Positions 16,787 to 25,800 of a DNA stretch of 64,000 nt are shown in pieces. How positions within the stretch are numbered: the first letter of the stretch is position 1; every line of letters starts with the position of its first letter. The translations under genes were made by a program, and so were the position numbers. This DNA is from WM-3-3 sp041660045 (GTDB lineage: Bacteria > Pseudomonadota > Gammaproteobacteria > Methylococcales > Methylomonadaceae). The DNA is taken from contig JBAZXA010000004.1 in NCBI GenBank assembly GCA_041660045.1, forward strand, positions 62,001 to 126,000, read 5' to 3'. The notes under the pieces are model-generated. The model saw only the letters and a program-made list of their open reading frames with translations, ran no database searches and was not told the origin of the DNA.

Positions 16787-17764
16787 TTATTTAACAGGTA
16801 CTATGGGAGACTGAACTAAGTTTTTTTTCCGCCCATAGACCAACAATGCAGACAAAATTAGCCCAGGTAAGCCAATAACTAATTGTCCCAAGCCAAAGCT
16901 AACCGAAATAGCTAGTGCATCGCTTGCAGAAACACCTACAAAGCCCAGGCCTATGACCATTGTGCTCTCCCTTAAGCCCCAGCCGGCAAATGAAATTGGA
17001 ATAGAAGACAGTAATAAAATAAGGGGTAACATTAACAACTGGACAGTACCCAGTTTAACCTGCATAGCCATTGCTAAAAAAAACACGCTGGCAATCACCA
17101 ATATTTGTACGACAATAGATAACAGCACGACCCATAGACTTTTTTTAGATGAAAAAAGCACCAACCTAAGGTCTCGAAATAAAACCGCTAAAGGCCGCCC
17201 TGCAGGAAAATGCATTAACTTTGCAGCTAAAGCGCCCCCCCCAAAAAACAAACACAGTAACCCCGATAAACTAGCTGCACCTATGCCTATGGCAAGTACT
17301 TGTGCTGAGGGGAAGATCTCCCAGCCATAGCAAAGAATAAAAACGGGCAAGATAACTGCCACCATCACTACCAACAAAACTAAAGCAGTAACTCGGTCGC
17401 AAACGACACTAATGAGGGCACGCCTTACCGGGATCCCTTCGCGTGATAATAACCAGGCCCTGACCCCATCACCGCCTACTGAGGAGGGCAATACCTGATT
17501 AAAAAATTGCCCGACCAAACTCAACTGGGTTGCCAGCCCTAGCTTAATATTGATGCCTAAAATGTGCGCAACTAAATACCAACGAATGCCTGTTAACACA
17601 AGTTGCCCCAGCAAGATAACCAGTGCTGCGGCTACTGGCCCTGTTTGTAAACTAGTAAACCGCATTTCTAACGGTGCCAGATCAACCTTGCTCAAAACCA
17701 ACCAAATTAAACCAACAGTTACACTTAGTTTGAGTATGAAAAAACTCATCTTAATAAAACTCAC
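16787..17764 (-). CDS. Flippase-like membrane protein (UPF0104/AglD-MprF transmembrane family)
   Basis: A 325-residue polytopic protein with about eight helices. It has the family pattern SLVGQFFNQVLPSSVGGDGVRAWLLS (quoted in parts: GQFFNQVLPSSVGGDG, then VRAW) and a late IPISFAGWGLRE motif. This family covers lysylphosphatidylglycerol-synthase membrane domains and proteins proposed to move lipid-linked sugars. The GTG at 17764 has AAGG eight bases upstream; an ATG 15 bases later lacks one. It stands next to the DprE1/DprE2-like genes, so it may flip the lipid-phosphate sugar they make. The transport role is inferred. Confidence 0.78.
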   Translation of the reverse strand: MSFIKMSFFILKLSVTVGLIWLVLSKVDLAPLEMRFTSLQTGPVAAALVILLGQLVLTGIRWYLVAHILGINIKLGLATQLSLVGQFFNQVLPSSVGGDGVRAWLLSREGIPVRRALISVVCDRVTALVLLVVMVAVILPVFILCYGWEIFPSAQVLAIGIGAASLSGLLCLFFGGGALAAKLMHFPAGRPLAVLFRDLRLVLFSSKKSLWVVLLSIVVQILVIASVFFLAMAMQVKLGTVQLLMLPLILLLSSIPISFAGWGLRESTMVIGLGFVGVSASDALAISVSFGLGQLVIGLPGLILSALLVYGRKKNLVQSPIVPVK

Positions 17765-17812
17765 GACCTAACCTTGCCCATCTTTAAAGAAGTAAATATC
17801 GTCATTTAACTT

Positions 17813-18547
17813 TTAAAAATTCAATTTCTTGTAGAAGTGCCAAGGCAGCCAAGATACAGCCAAAGCGACGAATGTCCAATAGCCAGGAAAAAAAACTTTC
17901 CCTAAATCTTTGTTTAAATTAGCTATCACCGCTTTTGCGACTTGTTGTGGAGACACCACGGGAAACAGTAAACGCTGGCCAAAAGATTGCTGTGTTGCAA
18001 CATAGCCTAAGCGATAAAATTGTATACGTACCTGCGAATGGACTGTTGCATGGCGTAGACTTTCAAAATAGCTCTCCAAACCGCGCTTAGCGGCCGAATA
18101 AACCATATTCGACCGTCTTCCCCGTATAGCCGCTATAGACCCAAAACCGACAATATTTGCGGCATGCCGATCAAGTAACTGCGGCAAAAGCTGTGTTGTT
18201 AGACTAATGACAGCCGTTAAATTACTATTGATTAGCGCACAAATTTGATCTAATGACAAAAGTCCACAATCTTCCGCATAAGACACACCGATAGGGAAAA
18301 ATACACTATCGACAGCACCAAAGCTAGCTATGGCATGGCTAACTTGAGCCAAGTATTCAGCTAAGTTTGTAGCATCAACAGCTAGCACGTAGACATCGAC
18401 ATTATAACTGAGCCTAAGGTGCATAGCGTTAGCCTCCAAATCCTGCAAATCACTAGCCACCAACAATAGTGCCGCCCCATCAGCAGCCAAAGCCTCCGCT
18501 AATGCCCGCCCAACACCCGCGGATGCGCCAACTACTATTGCCCTCAT
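17813..18547 (-). CDS. DprE2-like short-chain reductase
   Basis: A 244-residue short-chain dehydrogenase: GASAGVGRALA binds NAD(P)H, GFGSIAAIRG carries the catalytic Ser, and YSAAK the Tyr-x3-Lys. A C-terminal hydrophobic segment (YWTFVALAVSWLPWHFY) suggests membrane contact, as expected for a lipid-phosphate substrate. Its ATG overlaps the stop of the DprE1-like gene. In mycobacteria DprE2 reduces the 2-keto intermediate made by DprE1, completing C2 epimerisation of decaprenylphosphoryl-ribose to arabinose. The assignment rests on the fold plus the partner gene, since short-chain reductases are numerous. Confidence 0.8.
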   Translation of the reverse strand: MRAIVVGASAGVGRALAEALAADGAALLLVASDLQDLEANAMHLRLSYNVDVYVLAVDATNLAEYLAQVSHAIASFGAVDSVFFPIGVSYAEDCGLLSLDQICALINSNLTAVISLTTQLLPQLLDRHAANIVGFGSIAAIRGRRSNMVYSAAKRGLESYFESLRHATVHSQVRIQFYRLGYVATQQSFGQRLLFPVVSPQQVAKAVIANLNKDLGKVFFPGYWTFVALAVSWLPWHFYKKLNF

Positions 18548-19929
18548 AGATCTAACCGGGTTGAAAGCTCGGAACGGTACAAACGCTTTGGATCAAAGTT
18601 GGTTAATATGGAACGGAATTCTTCTGCACCAGGATAACAAGCATCTAAAACTGCACGAGGTAATCGCGAATCTTTAATCAGATTGGGTCGACCACCCAAC
18701 GTTATCAAACAGTTATCTAATACAGGCATCAGTTTTTCCACGCTTCGGGTTCTAGGAAAGTTAAGCGCGAAACATATGCCTTTTCCGGTAAACCGTAATA
18801 GCTCTGGTTTGCCCCCAAATGCTTTTGCTGACGCCAGACTAATTGCTAAGCCCTCCCCACGAATATATTTTTCGATCATATTGAGATATTCGTTTAATCC
18901 ATCTTGCGGTAATATCGCCTGATACTCATGAAATCCTCGACGGCCAAACAACTTGAAATACAGTTGTGCCTTGTGCACAGGAAATAAAGCCTGCTCTAAT
19001 GTTATTAACTTACCCGCTAAAATAGGCTTTTGTTGGTAACGGTAAATAGTATTTAGTAAGTGTACAGAATAAGCGTTAAGCAAGCCTAAAGGCCATGCTG
19101 AGCGGGTTTTAGACGTTAATTCCGGTGCTTCAGTATCAGCCGGTTGCGGCATCCTACCGACGCCATCATCCACAAAATTAGCTATATAGAGATAACCACT
19201 ACCAAATTTTTTGCCTGCACTGGCCATATCGTGCCATGTATACGTAAAATCAGCATTTTGGGCTTGCTCACCTAATTGCTGTAAGCCTTGCTGTACTTCC
19301 TCAAACTTTACAGCACTCAACTGGATTAAGGATGCCGGGATTGGGCTGGCACGCAACTTAGCACGAATTATATTACCCGTTAGGCCATAACCACCGCAAC
19401 TCAATCGAAATAATTCAGGTTCGGACTCACGGGACAATTCGAGCATACCATGGCTGGGATGAAACAATGACAAAGACTCAACTTGGTTTATAAAGGTACC
19501 ATCGCGGGCTTGATTTTTACCATGCACATCAGCAGCAATACACCCCCCTACAGTAATGCGACCATGGCCAGGCTGCACTGGCAAATATAAATTATGCTGG
19601 CTTAGAAAGCGATATAAGGCATATAACGTAATGCCTGCTTCTACTTCTACAATTCTGCTTTTGGCATCAAAACCTAAGATACGATTAAAATTTGCATGGG
19701 ATACACTGAGCCCTGTATCGATAAAACTTGCGGCTGCATATGACAACCCCGCGCCCCGAGAAATACCCGGCCGTAACATAGATGCCGCATTCCAATATCG
19801 GTAACGATCAGGTTGTTCCAACCGACTATTGGCTTTTGTGCCGCCGTCAAAACTAACAAAAGCACAGCCCGTTTGAGGACTTTTTGTAAGCCTTGTTGGT
19901 TCTTGGTTATTGAGCAAACTAGGCCTCAT
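18544..19929 (-). CDS. DprE1-like FAD-dependent lipid-phosphate-sugar 2-oxidase
   Basis: A 461-residue FAD enzyme of the vanillyl-alcohol-oxidase fold with an arabinono-lactone-oxidase-type C-terminus. ISRGAGLSYAAAS and VEVEAGITLYALYRFL are the FAD-binding strands. QPGHGRITVGGCIAADVHGKNQ matches the DprE1 signature almost word for word. GTKANSRLEQPDRYRYW is the N-terminal part of the domain. The length equals mycobacterial DprE1. I used the ATG at 19929, overlapping the upstream transferase by 11 bases; a start at 20007 only adds sequence overlapping the other gene. It should oxidise C2 of a polyprenyl-phosphate sugar; which sugar is unknown. Confidence 0.87.
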   Translation of the reverse strand: MRPSLLNNQEPTRLTKSPQTGCAFVSFDGGTKANSRLEQPDRYRYWNAASMLRPGISRGAGLSYAAASFIDTGLSVSHANFNRILGFDAKSRIVEVEAGITLYALYRFLSQHNLYLPVQPGHGRITVGGCIAADVHGKNQARDGTFINQVESLSLFHPSHGMLELSRESEPELFRLSCGGYGLTGNIIRAKLRASPIPASLIQLSAVKFEEVQQGLQQLGEQAQNADFTYTWHDMASAGKKFGSGYLYIANFVDDGVGRMPQPADTEAPELTSKTRSAWPLGLLNAYSVHLLNTIYRYQQKPILAGKLITLEQALFPVHKAQLYFKLFGRRGFHEYQAILPQDGLNEYLNMIEKYIRGEGLAISLASAKAFGGKPELLRFTGKGICFALNFPRTRSVEKLMPVLDNCLITLGGRPNLIKDSRLPRAVLDACYPGAEEFRSILTNFDPKRLYRSELSTRLDL

Positions 19930-20863
19930 CCGGCTGCGTATGCGAATAGCGTTGATGGATGACAGAATTAGGCCGACCCAAACCATTCTTATAAGTCCGG
20001 GCAACATAAAGTGCAGTAAAGGCGGCGGTTGCGCCTAAAAAAGTGCACGCAGACAATACATTGGCAAGTAAAAACCACAAATTACCTGTGATAATTTGTG
20101 CAGCACCTAACAGCGCAGTTGCCAAAAGCCACCACGGCAACAAATAAATTGGTGCCCGTAACGGCAGGGTTGAAGCTGATAAAATACCAGCAACAGCAAA
20201 AATCGTCATGCCCACCAAGTTGTAATGGGTTTCACCGGCTATCCGTCGATGCCGTTTGTATGGTATGCCAATACGCCTAAAACCCACTCTAGCGATAGAG
20301 CTACGGATAAATGGGAATGAATTATGATCTTGTACTATCGCATCGCGCACTTCGCTGGTCATCAATGAAAACTCAGCCATATACAAAATTATATCTTCAT
20401 CGGCCACACTTTGAACAACATGGTAAAACAATTTACGCAGTAACTTGATAATCTGTATTTCTTCTCGGTCTACCCGCTCGCCATAGACTATGTCATAGCC
20501 TTGCTCATAATAATTGATAAATTCTAAAATCAATTCTGGCGGGTCTTCGCAGTCAACATCAATAAAAATAATGATATCTCCCTTAGCATTTCGCAACCCA
20601 CATTCTAAAGAGCGCTGATAACCAACATTACTACTCAGTGTAATCACATAGACAAAATCGTGCTCCTTACGCAATGCTTCGATAGCTAAATAAGTGCCAT
20701 CAGTCGAGGCATTATTAAGAAATAAAAGATCCACACAATAACGGGGCGCAAGTGACTCTATGACTTTTTGCGCGCGCGCAAAAAAAAGTGGCACAACAGT
20801 TTGCTCGTTATATACCGGGCAAATAATAGTTAAATGGGGTACCCCCCCATGTTCGTGTCTCAT
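19919..20863 (-). CDS. GtrB/DPM-like polyprenyl-phosphate glycosyltransferase (GT2)
   Basis: A 314-residue enzyme with a GT-A catalytic domain (IICPVYNEQTVVPLFFARA, NNASTDGT, and the metal site DVDCEDPPE) followed by two to three C-terminal membrane helices (about residues 225-295). That layout is typical of enzymes that load a sugar from a nucleotide donor onto undecaprenyl phosphate. KRHRRIAGETHYNL is the conserved membrane-proximal stretch. Start and stop overlap the neighbouring genes. It probably makes the lipid-phosphate sugar used by the DprE1/E2-like pair or by the adjacent GT-C-like proteins. Confidence 0.88.
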   Translation of the reverse strand: MRHEHGGVPHLTIICPVYNEQTVVPLFFARAQKVIESLAPRYCVDLLFLNNASTDGTYLAIEALRKEHDFVYVITLSSNVGYQRSLECGLRNAKGDIIIFIDVDCEDPPELILEFINYYEQGYDIVYGERVDREEIQIIKLLRKLFYHVVQSVADEDIILYMAEFSLMTSEVRDAIVQDHNSFPFIRSSIARVGFRRIGIPYKRHRRIAGETHYNLVGMTIFAVAGILSASTLPLRAPIYLLPWWLLATALLGAAQIITGNLWFLLANVLSACTFLGATAAFTALYVARTYKNGLGRPNSVIHQRYSHTQPDEA

Positions 20864-22695
20864 TTTGTATAATCCAAGCGTAATGCCATAGAAAGGGGTT
20901 GTGTTGTTGTTATTCCGGACAGTTCAATTAAGTCAACACTCGCATTCTGTCCTTCTTTCGGGTTATAGAGCGCAATGCCTAAAGCATGTTTGTCATCTGC
21001 CAATGCCGAAAAACTAATCTTGTACTCTCGACCTATACTCCCACTAAAATAAGGCAACTTTATCCGTACATCATCCCAATCATGGATATTTGCCGCCTTT
21101 ATTTCACCCTTAGCAAGTGGTTGCTCAGCTCCTGTCTCAACAATATTCCAAATGACATATCCATTTTTCTGCATACCATTTGGCGTGACAAACGTTACGG
21201 CGAAGGCCTTTAAGCCATTTTCGCTAGCTATAAATCGTTGGCTAACTTGCCGCCCTGCAGACAACAAGCCTACCATTTTAAAGTTTTCGACCGGTAAAAA
21301 CTGGTTAGTATACGGGCGGCTGTTATAGGGCCCTAATTCAAGCCTTTGCAAATGACTTTTTAATTGTTTAACAAACTCAGGATTTGGATGAATAAGCCTA
21401 TCCTGATCTGTGGCGTGTAACCCCCAAGGAAATGCATGCCTTAAAATATTATTGAAGTTGTTTGCATCGGAATAAACCCGAGCTGCTATTATGTAAGCTG
21501 GCACAGCAAAACTAACAAATAGAGAAATAGTTGTTATTGCTATAAAACGGGAACCTTTGCGATTCCATAAGCCGTTAGAAAAACAGGCCGCGCAATAATA
21601 TAACTGACCCAAGACTAAATAGGCGCCAAATATCGTATAGCGGCTGGAATTTCCGTTAGCAACCCCATATTCATCAAACGCAGCTCGTCCCCAACCCGTT
21701 GCTAAGGCAGAAATGATGGCAAAAAGCCCAAACCCAATTAAAACCATTGCAGCAGGCTGCTGTTTTCGGAATTGATCGCGGGCATGCCAGCCTAAAACTA
21801 ACCAAATGGCAATTAGTATTCCACCACAAATAGCATTGGTCGTAAAAATCCTTGGCAAGTCAAACATGTGAAGATAAGGAAAGCGTATCAAACCCGCAAC
21901 GGGTACTCCCAGATAAGCCAAACTAAATTGAGCCAGCTGCACTAGTGTAGGATGGGCAGTAGCACTGGTGGATAAGGCAATACCAGGTAAGTAACACACC
22001 ATTAAGAACAATAAATTTATTGCCCAAAATAGCGACCAACGCGTTGGCTGCCAAAATGGCTTTGTAGTTAGTTGAACCGTTAAGCCAGCTGATATTAGGG
22101 CAAAAAAACCATTGGTTAAGGTGAACGTGGCTAGCCAAATACTAATTGCGGCTAATACTTGGCTTGGCCATTGTTCTGGCTTAATAAAAACCAGTACCAA
22201 TCCCAAAGCAATAAAAAAATTGGCTGCATTTAGTTGGAACATCATTGACCACCAATGATTATTATGACCAACAGGTGAAAATAGAATTAGCGAAACCAGT
22301 AACAGGACAATTGGATAAACAATCTTGCCGGAATACCCCTTTGTTACTTTAAACAAAGCCCAAATATGGCAAACAAAGGTTCCATATATAGCCAAATACA
22401 TATAAATATATTCTGACCGGATATCCCAATCCGTCAACACGGCATTAAACAGCATAACTGCTCGGTACACCAACGGGCGGGTATGGTTATGCGGCGCCCA
22501 CAAACTTGAAAACTTAAAGTCGCCATCATACCATGCCGCAATCCACCGTATCAGCTCAGTATGATCCCAAAATGGCACGGTAATAGCCGAATATTGAATG
22601 GCCAAAAAAATGTAAAGGGGAGGTATAGCCGCCAAGATGAACAACATTACCCGTAGTGACAACAACCCTTTTTGCAGCTTTAGCTTTTCCATCAT
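20860..22695 (-). CDS. Polytopic membrane protein, GT-C-like, function unknown
   Basis: A 611-residue protein with about ten hydrophobic segments up to residue 440 and a soluble tail of about 160 residues that looks like a beta-rich domain. The first large loop has VPFWDHTELIRWIAAWYDGD with an Asp-His pair (quoted up to 20 residues) and APHNHTRPLVYR, in the position where GT-C enzymes hold their catalytic acid. No family is recognised with certainty. It overlaps the GtrB-like gene by ATGA, and a lipid-phosphate-sugar-dependent transferase is the natural guess. Start ATG at 22695; a second ATG follows directly. Confidence 0.6.
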   Translation of the reverse strand: MMEKLKLQKGLLSLRVMLFILAAIPPLYIFLAIQYSAITVPFWDHTELIRWIAAWYDGDFKFSSLWAPHNHTRPLVYRAVMLFNAVLTDWDIRSEYIYMYLAIYGTFVCHIWALFKVTKGYSGKIVYPIVLLLVSLILFSPVGHNNHWWSMMFQLNAANFFIALGLVLVFIKPEQWPSQVLAAISIWLATFTLTNGFFALISAGLTVQLTTKPFWQPTRWSLFWAINLLFLMVCYLPGIALSTSATAHPTLVQLAQFSLAYLGVPVAGLIRFPYLHMFDLPRIFTTNAICGGILIAIWLVLGWHARDQFRKQQPAAMVLIGFGLFAIISALATGWGRAAFDEYGVANGNSSRYTIFGAYLVLGQLYYCAACFSNGLWNRKGSRFIAITTISLFVSFAVPAYIIAARVYSDANNFNNILRHAFPWGLHATDQDRLIHPNPEFVKQLKSHLQRLELGPYNSRPYTNQFLPVENFKMVGLLSAGRQVSQRFIASENGLKAFAVTFVTPNGMQKNGYVIWNIVETGAEQPLAKGEIKAANIHDWDDVRIKLPYFSGSIGREYKISFSALADDKHALGIALYNPKEGQNASVDLIELSGITTTQPLSMALRLDYTK

Positions 22696-22809
22696 CAGCT
22701 ATACCTTACCACGGATAATTGAATCTAAGCGGCAACCAGGAGCCCACAAGGTATTGGGATATTGTCGTCTGTAATGTCAGCATTTTCTGCCTGCATTAAA
22801 CCAAAGCAT

Positions 22810-25800
22810 TCAACCTATCCTATAGTTCAACGCTAAACCATATCTAGCGTAAGCATGGCTGATCTTTTGTGTGCTAGCTGGAAGGACAAGACTATCGGCT
22901 GTTTTAGTCTGGAATAACACACCCGCTTTAGCGCGCACTAACGGTGAAAAAGCAATACCCCAATTTTTATCGATAAGCCTGTTACATAATTGCCAAGCAG
23001 TGCCCGCTTCTTCACTGTGAAGCCGCTGTGGCCAAAGCCCTGCATCCTTCAAGGCCGAAACCCTGAAAAACGCCAGAGCATGACCAGTCATTGCAACACT
23101 TTGGGGCTTCAGCGCTAAGGCAAACGCACCGCCTTCCGTAGATAGCTGACCTAACCAAGGGCTTGCTAATTCACCTCTGGTATTAATGCAATAGCAGCCG
23201 TCAACAACTATCCCATCCGCCCTTTCTAACAAACCGCCAACAGCAGCCAGATTGGCGTGCAATTCGAATAACCGTGCAACTTCTTCATAGACAGCCTGTG
23301 AAGTTATGCTAACCCCTTTTCCAATGAAGACTAAGATGGCGTCATTATCAACTTGCCCCCCCTCATTAAATACCTCCTCAAACCATAAAAAATTAGGTAA
23401 CGGTATGGCTTTCCTTGCAATATACAATTCACGTGCCCCCCTAGAATTTGGCCAATCTTCAATACTAAAATGTTGAGGATTAGAGCTTTGTGCAATATGT
23501 CGTTGTAAAATAAACCTGACCGATTCTAATGAGCGGGGATCACCTATATTGTTATTGGTTGTTGAACCGCTGTGTTGACGCCAGTGGTAAAGCACTTCTG
23601 GAACATGCTGGATACGACCACCAAAACTTTCAATACGCGATACCGAATCCCAATCTTGGCACCAATTTGCCGCTGAATCACCATAAACATCAGCAGCAAG
23701 CGCAGTTGCTTTTTTCATTGCACAAAGGTGCCAAATGGTTGAGTTTTCAAGTGCCAGCACCTTATCAAAGGTGCCCCTTAAACAAGGTAAAGCAGGCTTA
23801 CCATTTACCAATAAATCCTCATCACTATAGAGAAAATCGGGACACTCTGAGCGAATAATTTCGTGTGTTATAATCTGGATAGCATCAAATGTGATTAGAT
23901 CATCGGCATCTACCGGGATAATATATTCTCCGCTAGCGGCTTCTAACCCCATACGTAGGGCACGTATTATTCCCACAGGTTGGGTTTCTATGATTAAACG
24001 TGCTTGCCATTCATTACCAACCCTAGCATTTATAAACGCCATCTTTGATTCGGGCATAGGGCCATTAATGATCAACCACCACTCTAGTGCCGCTAAAGAT
24101 TGCTTGTTAATTGCCATCGCAAGCTCATTGAGCAAGCCTAAATCGCTACCTTCATAAACCGGCGTAAGAATTGAAATTTTTGGATAATCCGTAGATTCTG
24201 CTAATAAATACTTTGCTTTTCGGCTATGTAAAGCTTGTTCCAACCACTCACCATAGCTTAATAAGCCTTGGCTCTGAAGTGTTTTTAGGTGCAACTCTCT
24301 ATTGCCTACAAAAATGGGTAAATAGGCTGTATCTAAAGTTAGTCCAAAGTGCTTAGAGTAAAAGCGCGTGTCTGGCATTAACTCCCAAAAATGGGACAAA
24401 AACTTGGAAACCTCACTACTTGGTGCCGTATCTTCTGGAATAATTGAAGCTTTAGCCCGCATGAATGGGGAAAAAACAATTCGTTTAGCATTCCTTGCGG
24501 CTAATCCACCCAGCCAGGGGCCTAACAGTTCCAGGCAGATATGTTCAGCTACCAAAGTTGGTAACATTTGCATCAAAAAGTCCCGACGCACAACACAATG
24601 ACCGGAAGACAAAGCAGAAACTGAACGCGATTTCCACATAGTCGCAGAATAACCAGGATCCACTAATGGTCGGCCACGATCAGGGCAATCAAAGCCTCCG
24701 CCGCAGCCAAACATTCTGGGGCCATCAAGTACCTGACGAGCATCGTGCAAAGTACCGCCAACCATAACTGCATCTGGAAATAATTCAAATAGGCCCGCCG
24801 CTTCCCAAGACCATTCTGAATCATCCGGAAAAACGCCATTCCAGCACAAATGGACAAATTCAGTTTCGGCTAAGAAAATGGCATCAGCAAAATTAGCAAT
24901 ACTCTCTTCGCGGCCAGCCGTTAGAGACGCTATAACTTTTAAGCCATTTGGCAATTCCGCTTGGACTTTACCCTTGATGGCTACTGATGCTAAAGAAACC
25001 GGTTTCTCTTGCTTGCGCCGAAACCACCAATCGACATTGTAATTAAACAGCGGGCTAAATTTGAGTTCTAAATTTTCTGTTTTCCGATAATCGAGGCAGT
25101 GTTGCAAAACAGCACGATGTGATTCTGTAATATATGATTTTGACGCTATATTGCCTGAGGTCGAGCCACCGTGTATACGCCAGCTATAGAGTACTTCAGG
25201 CACATGGTAGGGTGTATAACCGGCATTCATAAAGCGGATGAAACTATCCCAATCATGACAACCTTCGGCAGCCTTATCAGAATACAACTTAAGCTCAAGA
25301 GCCAACAATCTATCAATTACACAAAGATGGGCAATATAACAAGAATGTAAAAACAGTACAGGATCCCAATCAGGCTTGAAATATGGCGATCCAAAATGCC
25401 CTTCTGCCAATTTATCTTCATCGGTATACAACAATGCGGGATAATTGTTATCTTTAATATATCGGGTTAACACGTTTACGCAATCAGGCTCAATAAGGTC
25501 ATCTGAATCCAATGGCATAATGTAACGGCCACTTGCCTGTTCAAGACAAAAACGCATGCCGCCGATAATCCCAAGATTTTCTTCAACACGGGCAAAACAC
25601 ACATTGGGGAAACCTGCCAAGGCTTGCAGCGTTTGCCGTGTATCTTGATCAGTAGAACCGTTATCGAGGATAAACCACTCAAACTGTGTACCGCCATCTT
25701 GCAAAAATACACTTACCGCCAATTCTTCTAAATATTCTGGGGGTGTATTGTATGCCGAGGTGACAAATGATAGTAAGCCAGCCTCTTGATGATATTCCCC

